Shown: piece by piece, positions 39,717 to 50,909 of the stretch | How positions within the stretch are numbered: position 1 is the stretch's first letter | How the letters are laid out: the number at the start of each line of letters is the position of its first letter | NCBI GenBank assembly: GCA_017405465.1 | Contig: JAFRAJ010000006.1 | Coordinates: 1 to 50,932, forward strand | Reading direction: 5' to 3' | Source of the DNA: Oscillospiraceae bacterium | GTDB taxonomy: Bacteria > Bacillota > Clostridia > Oscillospirales > Ruminococcaceae | Length of the DNA: 50,932 nucleotides | Position numbers and translations under genes: made by a program | Notes under the pieces: model-generated | The model's database searches: none | Seen by the model: the letters and a program-made list of their open reading frames with translations, nothing else | Told to the model about the DNA's origin: nothing

Positions 39717-41030
39717 ATGAGCAACAGGGCAATAGTAGGAATCAACTGGGGCGATGAGGGAAAAGGCCGAATGGTCGACCTTATGACGGAATCCTACGAT
39801 ATAGTCGTAAGATATCAGGGCGGTGGAAACGCCGGTCACACTGTCGTAAATGAAAAAGGCAAGTTTGCACTTCATCTTCTGCCTTCCGGGATCCTTCGGG
39901 AAGGAACGGTCAATGTTCTGGCTGACGGAGTAGCACTGGATCCGGAAAATCTCTTTGCAGAGATAGAGGATCTGAGATCCAAGGGGATAACCATTACTCC
40001 CGACAATCTAAAGATAAGCAGCTGGGCTTCGCTTCTGTTCCCGTGGCACAGAGACCTCGACGGTCTTGAGGAAGCCAGACTGGCAGATGCCAAATACGGT
40101 TCCACGAAACAGGGCATAGCACCGTTCTATGCCGACAGAAGCAGGAAAAAGACCATTCTGGCAGGCGAACTGTTTTACCCTGAAGCTTTTAACAGACATC
40201 TGGATACGGTCCTGGAGTGGGAGAATCTCACACTGGATAAGGAGTACAGTGCCAGCACATATACCAGAGAAGATATCGACGATTGGGTAAAGAGATACTG
40301 CGAGCCCATGAAACCGTTTATCTGTGATACCGGCAAATATCTGAGCAAAGCACAGGCTGAAGGGAAGAATATCCTTTTTGAAGCACAGCTCGGAGCCTTG
40401 AGAGATCTGGACAGGGGCATCTGGCCTTTCACCACTTCTTCCAACACAACAGCATCTTATATCCCAGTCGGTGCGGGAATGCCGGGAGTGGTACTGGATG
40501 ATATCACCGGAGTCGTAAAAGCGTACTCGACCTGTGTCGGAGAAGGTCCTTTTGTAAGTGAATGGACGGGTGAGGATGCTGAGAAACTCAGAGAGGTCGG
40601 CGAAGAGTACGGTGCCAAGACCGGACGTGCGCGCAGAGTGGGTTCCTTCGACTGTGTTGCGACAAGGCACGGCGTTCAGATGCAGGGAGCCACGGAGATC
40701 GCGCTGACAAAGCTCGATATCCTCAGCTATATGGACACCATACCGGTATGTACCGCATACAGTATTGATGGGAAGGAAACAGACGAGTTCCCGTTCCCGT
40801 CAGCGCTGGACGGCGCAAAGCCTGTTACGGAATATATGGAGGGATGGAAATGCGACATCTCCTCTGCAAGGAGATGGGAGGACCTCCCGGAAGCAGCCAG
40901 AAGATATGTCTCATTCATAGAAGAGGCAGCAGGCTGTCCAGTGGTCTACATATCCGTCGGGGCCGAGAGAGAAAGCATAATAATAAGGGAGGACAGGAAG
41001 TCGGAATGGCTCAGAGAACACAGAAACTGA
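39717..41030 (+). CDS. purA: Adenylosuccinate synthetase
   Basis: PurA joins IMP and aspartate using GTP, the first step from IMP to AMP. The 437-residue protein shows GINWGDEGKGRMVDLM (the usual WGDEGKGK loop with Arg in place of the last Lys), YQGGGNAGHTVV, and late-domain KTGRARRVGSFD. The ribosome site AGAGGTG is 12 bases from ATG, slightly far. It pairs with purB next door, completing IMP to AMP. Confidence 0.95.
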   Translation: MSNRAIVGINWGDEGKGRMVDLMTESYDIVVRYQGGGNAGHTVVNEKGKFALHLLPSGILREGTVNVLADGVALDPENLFAEIEDLRSKGITITPDNLKISSWASLLFPWHRDLDGLEEARLADAKYGSTKQGIAPFYADRSRKKTILAGELFYPEAFNRHLDTVLEWENLTLDKEYSASTYTREDIDDWVKRYCEPMKPFICDTGKYLSKAQAEGKNILFEAQLGALRDLDRGIWPFTTSSNTTASYIPVGAGMPGVVLDDITGVVKAYSTCVGEGPFVSEWTGEDAEKLREVGEEYGAKTGRARRVGSFDCVATRHGVQMQGATEIALTKLDILSYMDTIPVCTAYSIDGKETDEFPFPSALDGAKPVTEYMEGWKCDISSARRWEDLPEAARRYVSFIEEAAGCPVVYISVGAERESIIIREDRKSEWLREHRN

Positions 41031-41048
41031 GCACCGTCCTGAACTGAG

Positions 41049-42464
41049 ATGACAGACAGATTTGAGTCTCCGCTGGCGACCAGATATGCGTCACAGCGAA
41101 TGACATCGCTCTTCTCCCAGGATAACAGGTACCGCACATGGCGTTTGCTGTGGGCGGTACTGGCGCGTACCGAGATGGAACTCGGATTGCCGATCTCTGA
41201 GGAGCAAGTCAATGAACTTTTTGCACATATTGATGACATCGACTACGAAGCTGTGAGACAGAGAGAAAAGGAAGTGCGCCATGATGTTATGGCACATGTA
41301 TGGGCTTATGGAAAAGCTGCTCCGTCCGCATCAGGGATAATCCATCTTGGAGCGACCAGCTGCTACGTTACTGATAACGCTGACCTGATCATTTACAGAG
41401 ACGCTCTTTCACTGATAAGAGACGAAACAGTAGAGCTGATGAAATGCCTCAGTGTTTTTGCGGAAAGGTACAAAGATCTTCCTGTTCTCGGATACACCCA
41501 TTATCAGCCGGCTCAGCCTGTGACTGTGGGGAAAAGAGCCTCTTTATGGATACAGGATATTCTGGAGGATCTAACTGAAACCGATCAGGTACTCGGAGGA
41601 ATGAAGTTCCTTGGAAGCAGGGGAGCTACGGGAACGGAAGCAAGTTATATGGAGCTCTTTGACGGGGACGGAGGAAAGATAGATGAGATGAACTCCCGTA
41701 TAGCAAAGCAGTTCGGCTTTTCTGAATGCTACCCGGTATGCGGGCAGACATATCCCAGGAAACTCGACAGCAGGATACTCAACGTTCTTTCTGATATAGC
41801 TCAGAGCTGTTATAAGATGGCGCAGGATATTAGACTGCTGCAGCATGACAGATTCATAGAAGAACCATTCGGAGAAGATCAGATAGGTTCATCAGCCATG
41901 GCGTATAAACGCAATCCAATGAGGTGCGAGAGAATATGCTCTCTGGCAAGATATCTTATGACTTTGCCTGCAGATGCATCTATGACTGCCGCTACACAGT
42001 TCCTGGAGAGGACACTGGATGACTCTGCCGGAAGACGGATCGTTATACCTGAAGCGTTCCTGTGCGCTGATGCTGTGCTGAGGCTTGCATGCAGCGTTAT
42101 CTCAGGACTTACTGTCAACGAAAAGGTCATTGACAGGACGCTGAGAGAGTATCTTCCGTTTATGGCTACAGAGAATATCCTCATGGAAGGAGTCAGACGC
42201 GGGGGAGACAGGCAGGAACTTCATGAACATATACGCAGGCATTCCATGGAAGCGGTGAGAGCACGCAATGATGGAAAGGAATACGATCTTCTCGGTGCGA
42301 TCGCTGATGACGATGTATTCAGGATGACGCGGGAAGAACTTGCTGATGTTCTGGATCCTGCGCTGTTCACAGGCAGAAGCTCAGAACAGGTCACTGCATT
42401 TCTGGATAAGATCAAGCCTCTGATAAGCGGAGACACCGATATAGATTACGATATTGAAGTCTGA
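41049..42464 (+). CDS. purB: Adenylosuccinate lyase
   Basis: PurB releases fumarate from adenylosuccinate and from SAICAR in purine synthesis. The 471-residue fumarase-superfamily protein carries the signature GSSAMAYKRNPMRCE with the flexible catalytic serine loop, THYQPAQPVTVGKR with a catalytic histidine, and LGATSCYVTDNAD. It starts 18 bases after purA; its ribosome site is weak, so translation may be coupled to purA. Confidence 0.96.
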   Translation: MTDRFESPLATRYASQRMTSLFSQDNRYRTWRLLWAVLARTEMELGLPISEEQVNELFAHIDDIDYEAVRQREKEVRHDVMAHVWAYGKAAPSASGIIHLGATSCYVTDNADLIIYRDALSLIRDETVELMKCLSVFAERYKDLPVLGYTHYQPAQPVTVGKRASLWIQDILEDLTETDQVLGGMKFLGSRGATGTEASYMELFDGDGGKIDEMNSRIAKQFGFSECYPVCGQTYPRKLDSRILNVLSDIAQSCYKMAQDIRLLQHDRFIEEPFGEDQIGSSAMAYKRNPMRCERICSLARYLMTLPADASMTAATQFLERTLDDSAGRRIVIPEAFLCADAVLRLACSVISGLTVNEKVIDRTLREYLPFMATENILMEGVRRGGDRQELHEHIRRHSMEAVRARNDGKEYDLLGAIADDDVFRMTREELADVLDPALFTGRSSEQVTAFLDKIKPLISGDTDIDYDIEV

Positions 42465-42482
42465 AGGACGGAGGATGCGATT

Positions 42483-44012
42483 TTGGATACGATACTGGTT
42501 CTGGATTTTGGGGGACAGTACAGCCAACTGATTGCCAGGAGGATACGCGAACAGAACGTTTATGCGGTAATCGAATCTTTCAGGCATATATCTGTAGATG
42601 AGATCATAGGCAGAGGTTACAGAGGAATAATCATGACCGGGGGGCCAAACAGCGTCAATGATCCGGAATCTCCGCATTACGATCCCGGTCTTCTGGATGC
42701 AGGGATTCCTGTACTTGGGATTTGTTATGGGGCCCAGCTCATGGCTCAGATGGCAGGAGGAAAAGTAGCAGCTGCAGGAGCTGAAGGAGAATACGGAAGG
42801 ACACAGCTCACTGTGACCGAAAACAGCATTTTCAAAGGCGTACCGGAAGCCAGCATCTGCTGGATGAGCCACAGGGACAGAATAGTTGAGATACCTGAAA
42901 GATTTTCAGTTAAGGCATATACTCCTCAGTGCGCCTGCGCCGCAATGTCAGACGAATCCAGAAAGCTTTATGCGGTGCAGTTCCATCCGGAAGTGACTCA
43001 TACAAGATACGGAACTCAGATGCTTTCCAATTTTCTTGATATTTGCGGATGCGACAGACAGTGGAAGATGTCGAGGTTCGTTCAGGAAACGGCTGAAAGA
43101 CTTGCATCTGAACTGAAGGGAAAACGGGTACTCATGGCTTTGTCAGGAGGAGTAGATTCATCCGTAACGGCAGCACTGCTGGCAAAAGCCATCGGAAATA
43201 ATCTGACATGTGTGTTCGTGGATCACGGCCTTCTGAGAAAAGGAGAAGCCAAGGCCGTGGAAGATGTTTTCCGCAGCCGCCTCGGAGACAGTCTCGTATG
43301 TGTTGACGCCAGTAAGCGTTTTCTTGGAGAATTGGCCGGAGTGACAGATCCTGAGACCAAGAGAAAGATCATCGGAGAGCAGTTCATCCGTGTTTTTGAG
43401 GAAACAGCTAACAGCCTGGGAGGCTTTGACCTGCTGGCGCAAGGCACTATCTATCCGGATGTCATAGAAAGCGGAAAAGGCGACTCTGCTGTAATAAAGA
43501 GTCATCACAATGTAGGAGGGATCCCCACTGACATGAAATTCAGCGGAATAGTTGAGCCGCTGAGGGATCTTTTCAAGGACGAAGTCAGAAGAGTCGGGTT
43601 AGAACTTGGACTTCCAGACCATATAGTAAAAAGACAGCCGTTCCCGGGACCGGGACTGGCTGTAAGGATAACAGGAGAAGTCACTGAAGAAAAACTTGGT
43701 GTCCTCAGAGAAGCAGATGCCATATTCCGCGAGGAGATAGACACAGCTGATATGAGTGAGCGTCCTGATCAGTATTTTGCTGTCCTTACTGATACTTCAG
43801 CAGTAGGAGTCAAGGGCGATTCAAGACTGTACGGCTCGGTCATAGCTCTTAGGTCTGTGACGACTGAAGACTTCATGACTGCTGACTGGACCAGGATCCC
43901 TTTCGAAGTGCTTGAAAGAGCCAGTGTAAGGATCACGAACACGATACCTTCGGTTGCCAGAGTGGTATACGACATCACTTCAAAACCTCCGGCGACAGTG
44001 GAATGGGAATAA
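42483..44012 (+). CDS. guaA: GMP synthase (glutamine-hydrolysing)
   Basis: GuaA converts XMP to GMP using glutamine nitrogen and ATP. The 509-residue protein has an N-terminal class I amidotransferase with nucleophile Cys81 (GICYGAQ) and FHPEVTHT. The PP-loop ALSGGVDSSVTAAL follows, and the C-terminus has RQPFPGPGLAVRI and ends PATVEWE. The start is TTG with CGGAGGA eight bases upstream; a nearby ATG is out of frame. It sits between the AMP-branch genes and glmS. Confidence 0.96.
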   Translation: MDTILVLDFGGQYSQLIARRIREQNVYAVIESFRHISVDEIIGRGYRGIIMTGGPNSVNDPESPHYDPGLLDAGIPVLGICYGAQLMAQMAGGKVAAAGAEGEYGRTQLTVTENSIFKGVPEASICWMSHRDRIVEIPERFSVKAYTPQCACAAMSDESRKLYAVQFHPEVTHTRYGTQMLSNFLDICGCDRQWKMSRFVQETAERLASELKGKRVLMALSGGVDSSVTAALLAKAIGNNLTCVFVDHGLLRKGEAKAVEDVFRSRLGDSLVCVDASKRFLGELAGVTDPETKRKIIGEQFIRVFEETANSLGGFDLLAQGTIYPDVIESGKGDSAVIKSHHNVGGIPTDMKFSGIVEPLRDLFKDEVRRVGLELGLPDHIVKRQPFPGPGLAVRITGEVTEEKLGVLREADAIFREEIDTADMSERPDQYFAVLTDTSAVGVKGDSRLYGSVIALRSVTTEDFMTADWTRIPFEVLERASVRITNTIPSVARVVYDITSKPPATVEWE

Positions 44013-44035
44013 GATGATGACAGTGAGGTAGCTAT

Positions 44036-45862
44036 ATGTGCGGAATAGTCGGATATACAGGTATGCAGGAGGCTGCTCCGATACTGCTGGAGGGCCTTAA
44101 GAGACTTGAATACAGAGGTTATGACTCTGCTGGAATTGCGGTCATTAACGGTAATGAGATCTCGGTAAGGAAGGTCTCCGGAAGGATCGCGAAACTCTGC
44201 GAAATCACAAATGACGGCGCAGCATGCCCGGGTAAAGTTGGTATCGGTCATACAAGATGGGCAACACACGGAGCGCCGACGGATATCAACGCACATCCGC
44301 ATGTCAGTAATGACGGAAAATTCGCTGTCGTACACAACGGGATCATTGAAAACTACCTTGCTCTCAGAGAAGAACTTATCAATAAAGGTTATCATTTCGA
44401 GAGCGAGACTGATACAGAGGTGGTAGTTCAGCTGCTGGAGATGTATTACAAAGGCGACCTTAAGAGCGCGGTAATGCGGGTCTCCTCAAGACTTCAGGGA
44501 TCATATGCTCTCGGAGTGGTATGTTCTGATGCCCCTGATGAGATCGTTGCCATCAGGGAATCCAGTCCGCTTATCATCGGAATCGGAGCCGGAGAGAACT
44601 ATTTCGCATCTGACATTACTGCACTTGTCTCTTACACAAAGAATGTGATCTATCTTGAGGACGGTGAATTCGCTCAGATCACTCCAGACACTGTAATGAT
44701 ATATGATCTTCTCGGGAATCCTGTCTCAAAGAAAGTTCAGAGAGTTACCTGGGATGTTCAGGCGGCGGAAAAAGGCGGATATGAGCATTTTATGCTCAAG
44801 GAGATAGTCGAGCAGCCGCGTGCGGTGGAGGCAACGATACGTCCAAGGATCAGGGATAACCGTGTCGTACTTGAGGAAGAGGGACTCAACGCAGAGTTCC
44901 TCAGGGGAATAAAACGGATCTATATCACAGCCTGCGGATCAGCTTACTATGCCGGCTGTGTCGGCAGATACGCTATAGAATCCCTTTGCCGTATCCCGGT
45001 GAGTACTGAACTGGCCAGCGAGTTCAGGTACGGAGATCCGATGGTGGACAGCGAGACTCTGGTCATAGTACTGTCACAGTCAGGTGAGACGGCTGATACA
45101 ATAGCGGCAATTAAGGAGAGCAAGAGCAAAGGCGCACCGGTACTTGCAATTGTCAATGTCGTTGGAAGTTCTGTTGCTAAACTTGCAGATTTTACTCTAT
45201 ATACCTGGGCAGGGCCGGAGATAGCTGTTGCGACGACAAAAGGATATACAACTCAGCTGGCACTGCTTTATCTGTTTGCTTTATACACCGCAGGTGAACT
45301 GGGCAGAATAGACGAGAAGACCTACAGACATATGCTCAGATCTCTGAGATCTCTTCCTCAGAAGATTCAGGAATCTGTTGATCTGAACCCTTTGATCGAG
45401 AATTATGCTGATGATTACAGGGATGCGAGATCGATATTCTTTATAGGAAGGAACTCGGACTACGGAGCTGCAATGGAAGGAGCGCTCAAGATGAAAGAGA
45501 TATCCTATATTCATGCGGAAGCATATGCAGCCGGAGAACTCAAACACGGGACCATCGCACTTATAGAGGAACATCAGCCTGTGATAGCACTGTGCTGTAA
45601 TGATACAGTGCGTGAGAAGACCATGAACAACATCATTGAAGTTAAAGCCAGAGGTGCTGATGTGCTCGCACTTGCCGAGAAAAGGGACGCTGACATAATC
45701 TCCATTGCGGACAGGATGCTGTGGCTTCCTGAGGTGGAACCGGTGTTTGCCGGAGCAGTTGAGATAATTCCTTTGCAGCTTCTGGCATACTACACAGCTA
45801 AGGCAAGGAATTGCGACATTGATAAACCGAAGAACCTCGCAAAGTCCGTGACAGTCGAGTGA
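44036..45862 (+). CDS. glmS: Glutamine-fructose-6-phosphate aminotransferase (isomerizing)
   Basis: GlmS makes glucosamine 6-phosphate for peptidoglycan from fructose 6-phosphate and glutamine. The 608-residue protein starts MCGIVGYTG, exposing catalytic Cys2 after Met removal. HTRWATHGAPTDINAHPH and HNGIIENY belong to the glutaminase domain. Two SIS domains follow (ACGSAYYAG, VLSQSGETADT, GRNSDYGAAMEGALKMKEISYIHAEA) and the C-terminus is KNLAKSVTVE. No glmS ribozyme is seen; the upstream gap is only 23 bases. Confidence 0.96.
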   Translation: MCGIVGYTGMQEAAPILLEGLKRLEYRGYDSAGIAVINGNEISVRKVSGRIAKLCEITNDGAACPGKVGIGHTRWATHGAPTDINAHPHVSNDGKFAVVHNGIIENYLALREELINKGYHFESETDTEVVVQLLEMYYKGDLKSAVMRVSSRLQGSYALGVVCSDAPDEIVAIRESSPLIIGIGAGENYFASDITALVSYTKNVIYLEDGEFAQITPDTVMIYDLLGNPVSKKVQRVTWDVQAAEKGGYEHFMLKEIVEQPRAVEATIRPRIRDNRVVLEEEGLNAEFLRGIKRIYITACGSAYYAGCVGRYAIESLCRIPVSTELASEFRYGDPMVDSETLVIVLSQSGETADTIAAIKESKSKGAPVLAIVNVVGSSVAKLADFTLYTWAGPEIAVATTKGYTTQLALLYLFALYTAGELGRIDEKTYRHMLRSLRSLPQKIQESVDLNPLIENYADDYRDARSIFFIGRNSDYGAAMEGALKMKEISYIHAEAYAAGELKHGTIALIEEHQPVIALCCNDTVREKTMNNIIEVKARGADVLALAEKRDADIISIADRMLWLPEVEPVFAGAVEIIPLQLLAYYTAKARNCDIDKPKNLAKSVTVE

Positions 45863-47494
<1,632 letters not shown>

Positions 47495-47504
47495 AAAGAA
47501 TCAT

Positions 47505-47557
47505 AAAAACCGGGGCACAAATGATCTGATTAGTCAGATCTCCGTGCTCCGGTTTTT
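47505..47557. terminator. Bidirectional terminator after pyrG
   Basis: AAAAACCGGGGCAC (47505-47518) pairs with GTGCTCCGGTTTTT (47544-47557), enclosing a second perfect hairpin GATCTGA/TCAGATC. The A-tract and T-tract at the two ends allow it to end both pyrG and the convergent CorC-like gene. Confidence 0.88.
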
Positions 47558-47572
47558 AGTGTTTTTAGATTA

Positions 47573-48814
47573 TTATTCTTCTTCTTCAGCTTCAGGTTCA
47601 AGTACTTTTGAAAGTACTCTAGTTATTCTTTTGCCGTCAGAATCCAGGACAGTAAAGAGAATGCCTCCGTAACTGCACTCTATACCGGTCTCTTCCTTTT
47701 GAGGGATGTATCCTAGCAGATCGGTAAGAAGTCCGCCTATAGTGTCGTATTCCTCGTCGGCATCTTCAGGCAGATCTACCCCCAAGGCTTCAAAGACATC
47801 CGATATCTCGGCATAACCGTCACTAATAAGAGTTCCGTCAGGCTGCATCTGCATGAGGACTTCTTCCGTGTCATACTCATCTTCAATATCGCCGACAATG
47901 GTCTCCAGTATATCTTCCATAGTGACTATTCCGGAAGTGCCTCCATATTCATCAACGACGACTGCCAGATGTGTTTTCTTCTGCCTGAAATCTCTGAGAA
48001 GAGAGTAAGCTTTATAGGTCTCCGGAACATAAAGAACAGGCCGCATTACAGTCTTCAGATCCAGATAATCGTTGCCGGCGGACAGGTGAGGGAGGAGATC
48101 CTTGACGTGGCAGACACCTATGATGTTGTCAATGCTTGTTTCATAAACAGGCAGACGGCTGTATCCGCTTTCCAAGGCAACATCAACTACATGAGGAATG
48201 CTGCTCTCGACCGGAACTCCGACGACCTCAGTGCGATGGACCGCAATATCTCCGCAGTCCACGTCGTCCAGCTCGAATATGTTACCGATCATCTCTTTCT
48301 GGGAACTGTCTATGACATCGTCTTCTGCAGTGTCTACCAGCTCCATGACGTCTTCTTCAGTGACTTCTGTCAGGTCTTTCTCCGCTCCGGCAAGATGCAC
48401 GGCAAGTCGGGAAGGAAGCATGAGCAGCTGAGTCAGAGGAGCGAAGAGCGCGGGCAGAAGTCTGAATTTGTCAAGCGATGGAATAAGCCTTTCACTTTTG
48501 GCCTGCCCGATGAAGAACGGAAGCATCATGAACAGTGCGAAGTAGACAAGTGTAAAGAGAAGTGCCAGAAGGATCCTCAGCACATCTGTCAACTCAAGTG
48601 CTTCTATAAGCAAAAAAAACAGCGTCGTAGCGGCAGCAGACAGGACTACAGCAAAAATGATACCGGTAACCGTGCGGACAGATACACCGAGACCGTATCT
48701 TGATGTATCTTCTTTGGATGATTCCCTGATATCTGCTCCTGTCAGAAGTGACGCGACAACGCAAAAGATCGATGAAATAATGATAGTGGCGATACGCCAA
48801 CTGTCGGGGTCCAT
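47573..48814 (-). CDS. CNNM/CorC-family (hemolysin C-like) transporter or regulator
   Basis: A 413-residue protein with an N-terminal hydrophobic domain (helices at about 10-27, 48-72, 82-103 and a shorter segment near 120-140). A CBS pair follows (about 185-310), with HRTEVVGVP and LAVVVDEYGGTSGIVTMEDILE. The C-terminal CorC_HlyC domain (about 330-400) contains YDTIGGLLTDLLGYIP. Family members are linked to Mg2+/Co2+ efflux. The membrane domain is short and divergent compared with typical CNNM proteins. AAGGAG precedes the ATG. Confidence 0.9.
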   Translation of the reverse strand: MDPDSWRIATIIISSIFCVVASLLTGADIRESSKEDTSRYGLGVSVRTVTGIIFAVVLSAAATTLFFLLIEALELTDVLRILLALLFTLVYFALFMMLPFFIGQAKSERLIPSLDKFRLLPALFAPLTQLLMLPSRLAVHLAGAEKDLTEVTEEDVMELVDTAEDDVIDSSQKEMIGNIFELDDVDCGDIAVHRTEVVGVPVESSIPHVVDVALESGYSRLPVYETSIDNIIGVCHVKDLLPHLSAGNDYLDLKTVMRPVLYVPETYKAYSLLRDFRQKKTHLAVVVDEYGGTSGIVTMEDILETIVGDIEDEYDTEEVLMQMQPDGTLISDGYAEISDVFEALGVDLPEDADEEYDTIGGLLTDLLGYIPQKEETGIECSYGGILFTVLDSDGKRITRVLSKVLEPEAEEEE

Positions 48815-48863
48815 AAAAACTCCTTCTTGCCGTCAATACTTTACGGCAGTATTTATGTACAAT

Positions 48864-48892
48864 ATTATATAGAAAGAAATTAATGTGCGCAA
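48864..48892 (-). promoter_or_regulatory. Promoter of the CorC-like gene
   Basis: On the minus strand TTGCGC (48887-48892), 17 bases, TATAAT (48864-48869). Between it and the ribosome site lies a TGCCGT/ACGGCA hairpin (48828-48848) in the leader. Confidence 0.5.
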
Positions 48893-48955
48893 CTGGTCAG
48901 CCGACTTGAAGCGCTTTGAACGGTTTTATGAAAGCTTGATCTGCGGGGTAAAGAA

Positions 48956-49663
48956 GTGAAACTGTTTCAGATTACTGACAACTGCTGGTACTCAGAATCA
49001 GACCAGACATATGACAGACCCTCCTTGGGATACATCAGAGGGAGCAGCATGAGCGTTGCTGTAGATACGGGAAACAGCCCCAAACACTGGAATGAATTCC
49101 TAAAAGCACTGGAAGTGAATGGCCTGGAACGTCCTTCTATGTGTGTGCTGACGCACTGGCATTGGGATCATGTACTGGGGATAAGTGCTGCAGGCGTTCC
49201 TGCTGCTGCATGCAGGATGACACAGCTGCATCTTCAGGAGATGTGCGCCTGGAGCGATGAAGAGAAGAAAGCGTTCTATGATTCGAACATCTATGCTCAG
49301 GCTGAGTACCCTTCATGGGAAGAGATTAAGCCTTCGACAGCTGATATAGTATTCGATACGACACTGTCGTTGGATATAGGTGGAGTGGATGTGTGCCTTG
49401 AACATGTTCAGGGACCGCACTCAGATGACTCAGTGCTGGTGTCCGTACCTTCTGATGGAATGCTTTTTGCAGGAGATTCTTCTGCTGGAGATTTCTCAAC
49501 GCCAAACATAGCATATGACCCTGTCCTTCTGAGGATGTATACAGAGAAGATAGAATCCATGTATTTTCGGTATTTCCTTCATTCTCACCGTCAGCCTCTA
49601 AACAGACAGGAGACCATGGAGTTCCTGAGAGAGGCAGCGGAAAGAGGGTATTATATATTCTGA
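48956..49663 (+). CDS. MBL-fold metallo-hydrolase
   Basis: A 235-residue metallo-beta-lactamase-fold protein. The di-metal motif THWHWDH (His67, His69, Asp71, His72) is followed by the third-ligand histidine in QGPHSDDS, the bridging aspartate in FAGDSS, and a final histidine in HSHRQ. Such proteins hydrolyse lactones, thioesters or nucleic acid; nothing here singles out a substrate. The start is GTG; GGGG lies upstream, and the only nearby ATG (48928) reaches a stop after three codons. Confidence 0.85.
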   Translation: MKLFQITDNCWYSESDQTYDRPSLGYIRGSSMSVAVDTGNSPKHWNEFLKALEVNGLERPSMCVLTHWHWDHVLGISAAGVPAAACRMTQLHLQEMCAWSDEEKKAFYDSNIYAQAEYPSWEEIKPSTADIVFDTTLSLDIGGVDVCLEHVQGPHSDDSVLVSVPSDGMLFAGDSSAGDFSTPNIAYDPVLLRMYTEKIESMYFRYFLHSHRQPLNRQETMEFLREAAERGYYIF

Positions 49664-49671
49664 GAGCAGAA

Positions 49672-49699
49672 CAAAAAGGTCCGGTCATATGACCGGACC
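49672..49699 (-). terminator. Terminator of the right-hand CPBP gene
   Basis: The 22-base perfect palindrome GGTCCGGTC-ATAT-GACCGGACC is followed on the minus strand by TTTTTGTTC. It lies 41 bases past the stop of the CPBP gene. Confidence 0.85.
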
Positions 49700-49740
49700 A
49701 GATTCGTATATCGCTGTAAAGCCGATTCGGATGAATGACT

Positions 49741-50715
49741 TTATTCCTGTACTTCCTCTAAAGGTGCTTCGGGTGTTTTTGGAACATCGTATGGCGCCCA
49801 GATATCAGTCTTTTCAGGATTGTTCTTATTTTTGAGATAAACTGCAATGCACAGGGCAAGAAGTACAAAACAGGCTCCGACACTGCCTTCAACTCCGAAC
49901 TCGACGTTGTAGAAGATTCCGTCTTTAGCCGAAGCTGTGTCAAGCTTGAAGATGGAATAGGCAGGGACCATACCGCTGTTTGGAAGTCCGAATATCAGAT
50001 TCTGCGTAAAGTTCCATGTAGCATGGAAAGACATCGCAGCCCAAAGAGAATCGTAATAGTAAACGAACAGGGAGAAAATGAGACCTACCAGGAATATCTG
50101 AACTCCGGCTATCAGAGTGAATCCGGGGTTTGATATATGCATGGCCGCGAATGTGATGGCATTGACAAAAATGGCGAACGCAGCGTGCTTGTATCTTCTT
50201 CTGAGCTTTGAATAAAGGAAGAGACGGTCAACAAGTTCCTCGGCAGAAGACTGGATGAAGACGGATACCATGAAAGCGATGAGGACGACCGGCCTTATTC
50301 CGTTATAAGATAGCTTTATGTCTCCCAGCAGGATCGACAAAAGAACACAGAATCCGTTGCATCCGAATCCGAGAAGAACACCGATGATGAATCCTCTCAG
50401 GGTGTTGCCTTTTTTGTTGGGAAGAAGATGCTTGAACATCGGTCTGTTGTGCTTGTTGAGGATCAGATCAAGGATAATAAAGATCCATATTCCGATGAAC
50501 AAGAAGTAATCGCTGAGGAATTCCCCTAAAGCAGCGTCTCCTCCGGTGATCTTCGCGATAAGACCGGAGAGTGTGGCTTTTATGATGAAGAGGGAAAGAA
50601 ACGATCCGGCGAAGACAAGGATAATAGAGAAAGCTATCGCTATAGGGAAAAAGTCAGTAAGTCTTCTGGAGTTTCTCAGGAATTTCTCACAGAATCTCTG
50701 GTAATATTCTTTCAT
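49741..50715 (-). CDS. CPBP family intramembrane metalloprotease (second copy)
   Basis: A polytopic membrane protein with about eight helices. The CPBP motifs are EELVDR (Glu159, Glu160, Arg164 counted from the ATG at 50715), a histidine in AAMHIS, and FHATWNF with the H-x3-N pair. The C-terminal tail is polar and Pro-rich. An upstream in-frame ATG at 50838 would add 41 poorly conserved-looking residues. Neither ATG has a strong ribosome site, so the start is open. It is not closely similar to the CPBP gene at the left end apart from the motifs. Substrate unknown. Confidence 0.82.
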   Translation of the reverse strand: MKEYYQRFCEKFLRNSRRLTDFFPIAIAFSIILVFAGSFLSLFIIKATLSGLIAKITGGDAALGEFLSDYFLFIGIWIFIILDLILNKHNRPMFKHLLPNKKGNTLRGFIIGVLLGFGCNGFCVLLSILLGDIKLSYNGIRPVVLIAFMVSVFIQSSAEELVDRLFLYSKLRRRYKHAAFAIFVNAITFAAMHISNPGFTLIAGVQIFLVGLIFSLFVYYYDSLWAAMSFHATWNFTQNLIFGLPNSGMVPAYSIFKLDTASAKDGIFYNVEFGVEGSVGACFVLLALCIAVYLKNKNNPEKTDIWAPYDVPKTPEAPLEEVQE

Positions 50716-50840
50716 TCTTAACCAGGCGCGGAGACCCGTGACTTCAGTCGTGGGAGGAGCGCGTGACTCCTTTCTTGTTTTTTGTATATTACCTGTGTCT
50801 GAGACACTTTGATAACTGGTTTTTAATACGCCTCCCATTG

Positions 50841-50887
50841 TCCTAATTTAGGATTATTTACAGTGTTAGAATGTATCTGTAAGATAC
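50841..50887 (+). promoter_or_regulatory. Palindromic control region of the right-edge gene
   Basis: TCCTAA-T-TTAGGA (50841-50853) and GTATCT-GTA-AGATAC (50873-50887) are perfect inverted repeats flanking a possible -10 TAGAAT (50867-50872). The second covers the expected start of transcription, as for a repressor site. Confidence 0.4.
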
Positions 50888-50909
50888 TCTCAAAAGGAGG
50901 TGTTTTCTT

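Noticed and set aside
44013..44035. glmS ribozyme upstream of glmS
   Set aside because: The gap between guaA and glmS is 23 bases, far too short for the ribozyme.
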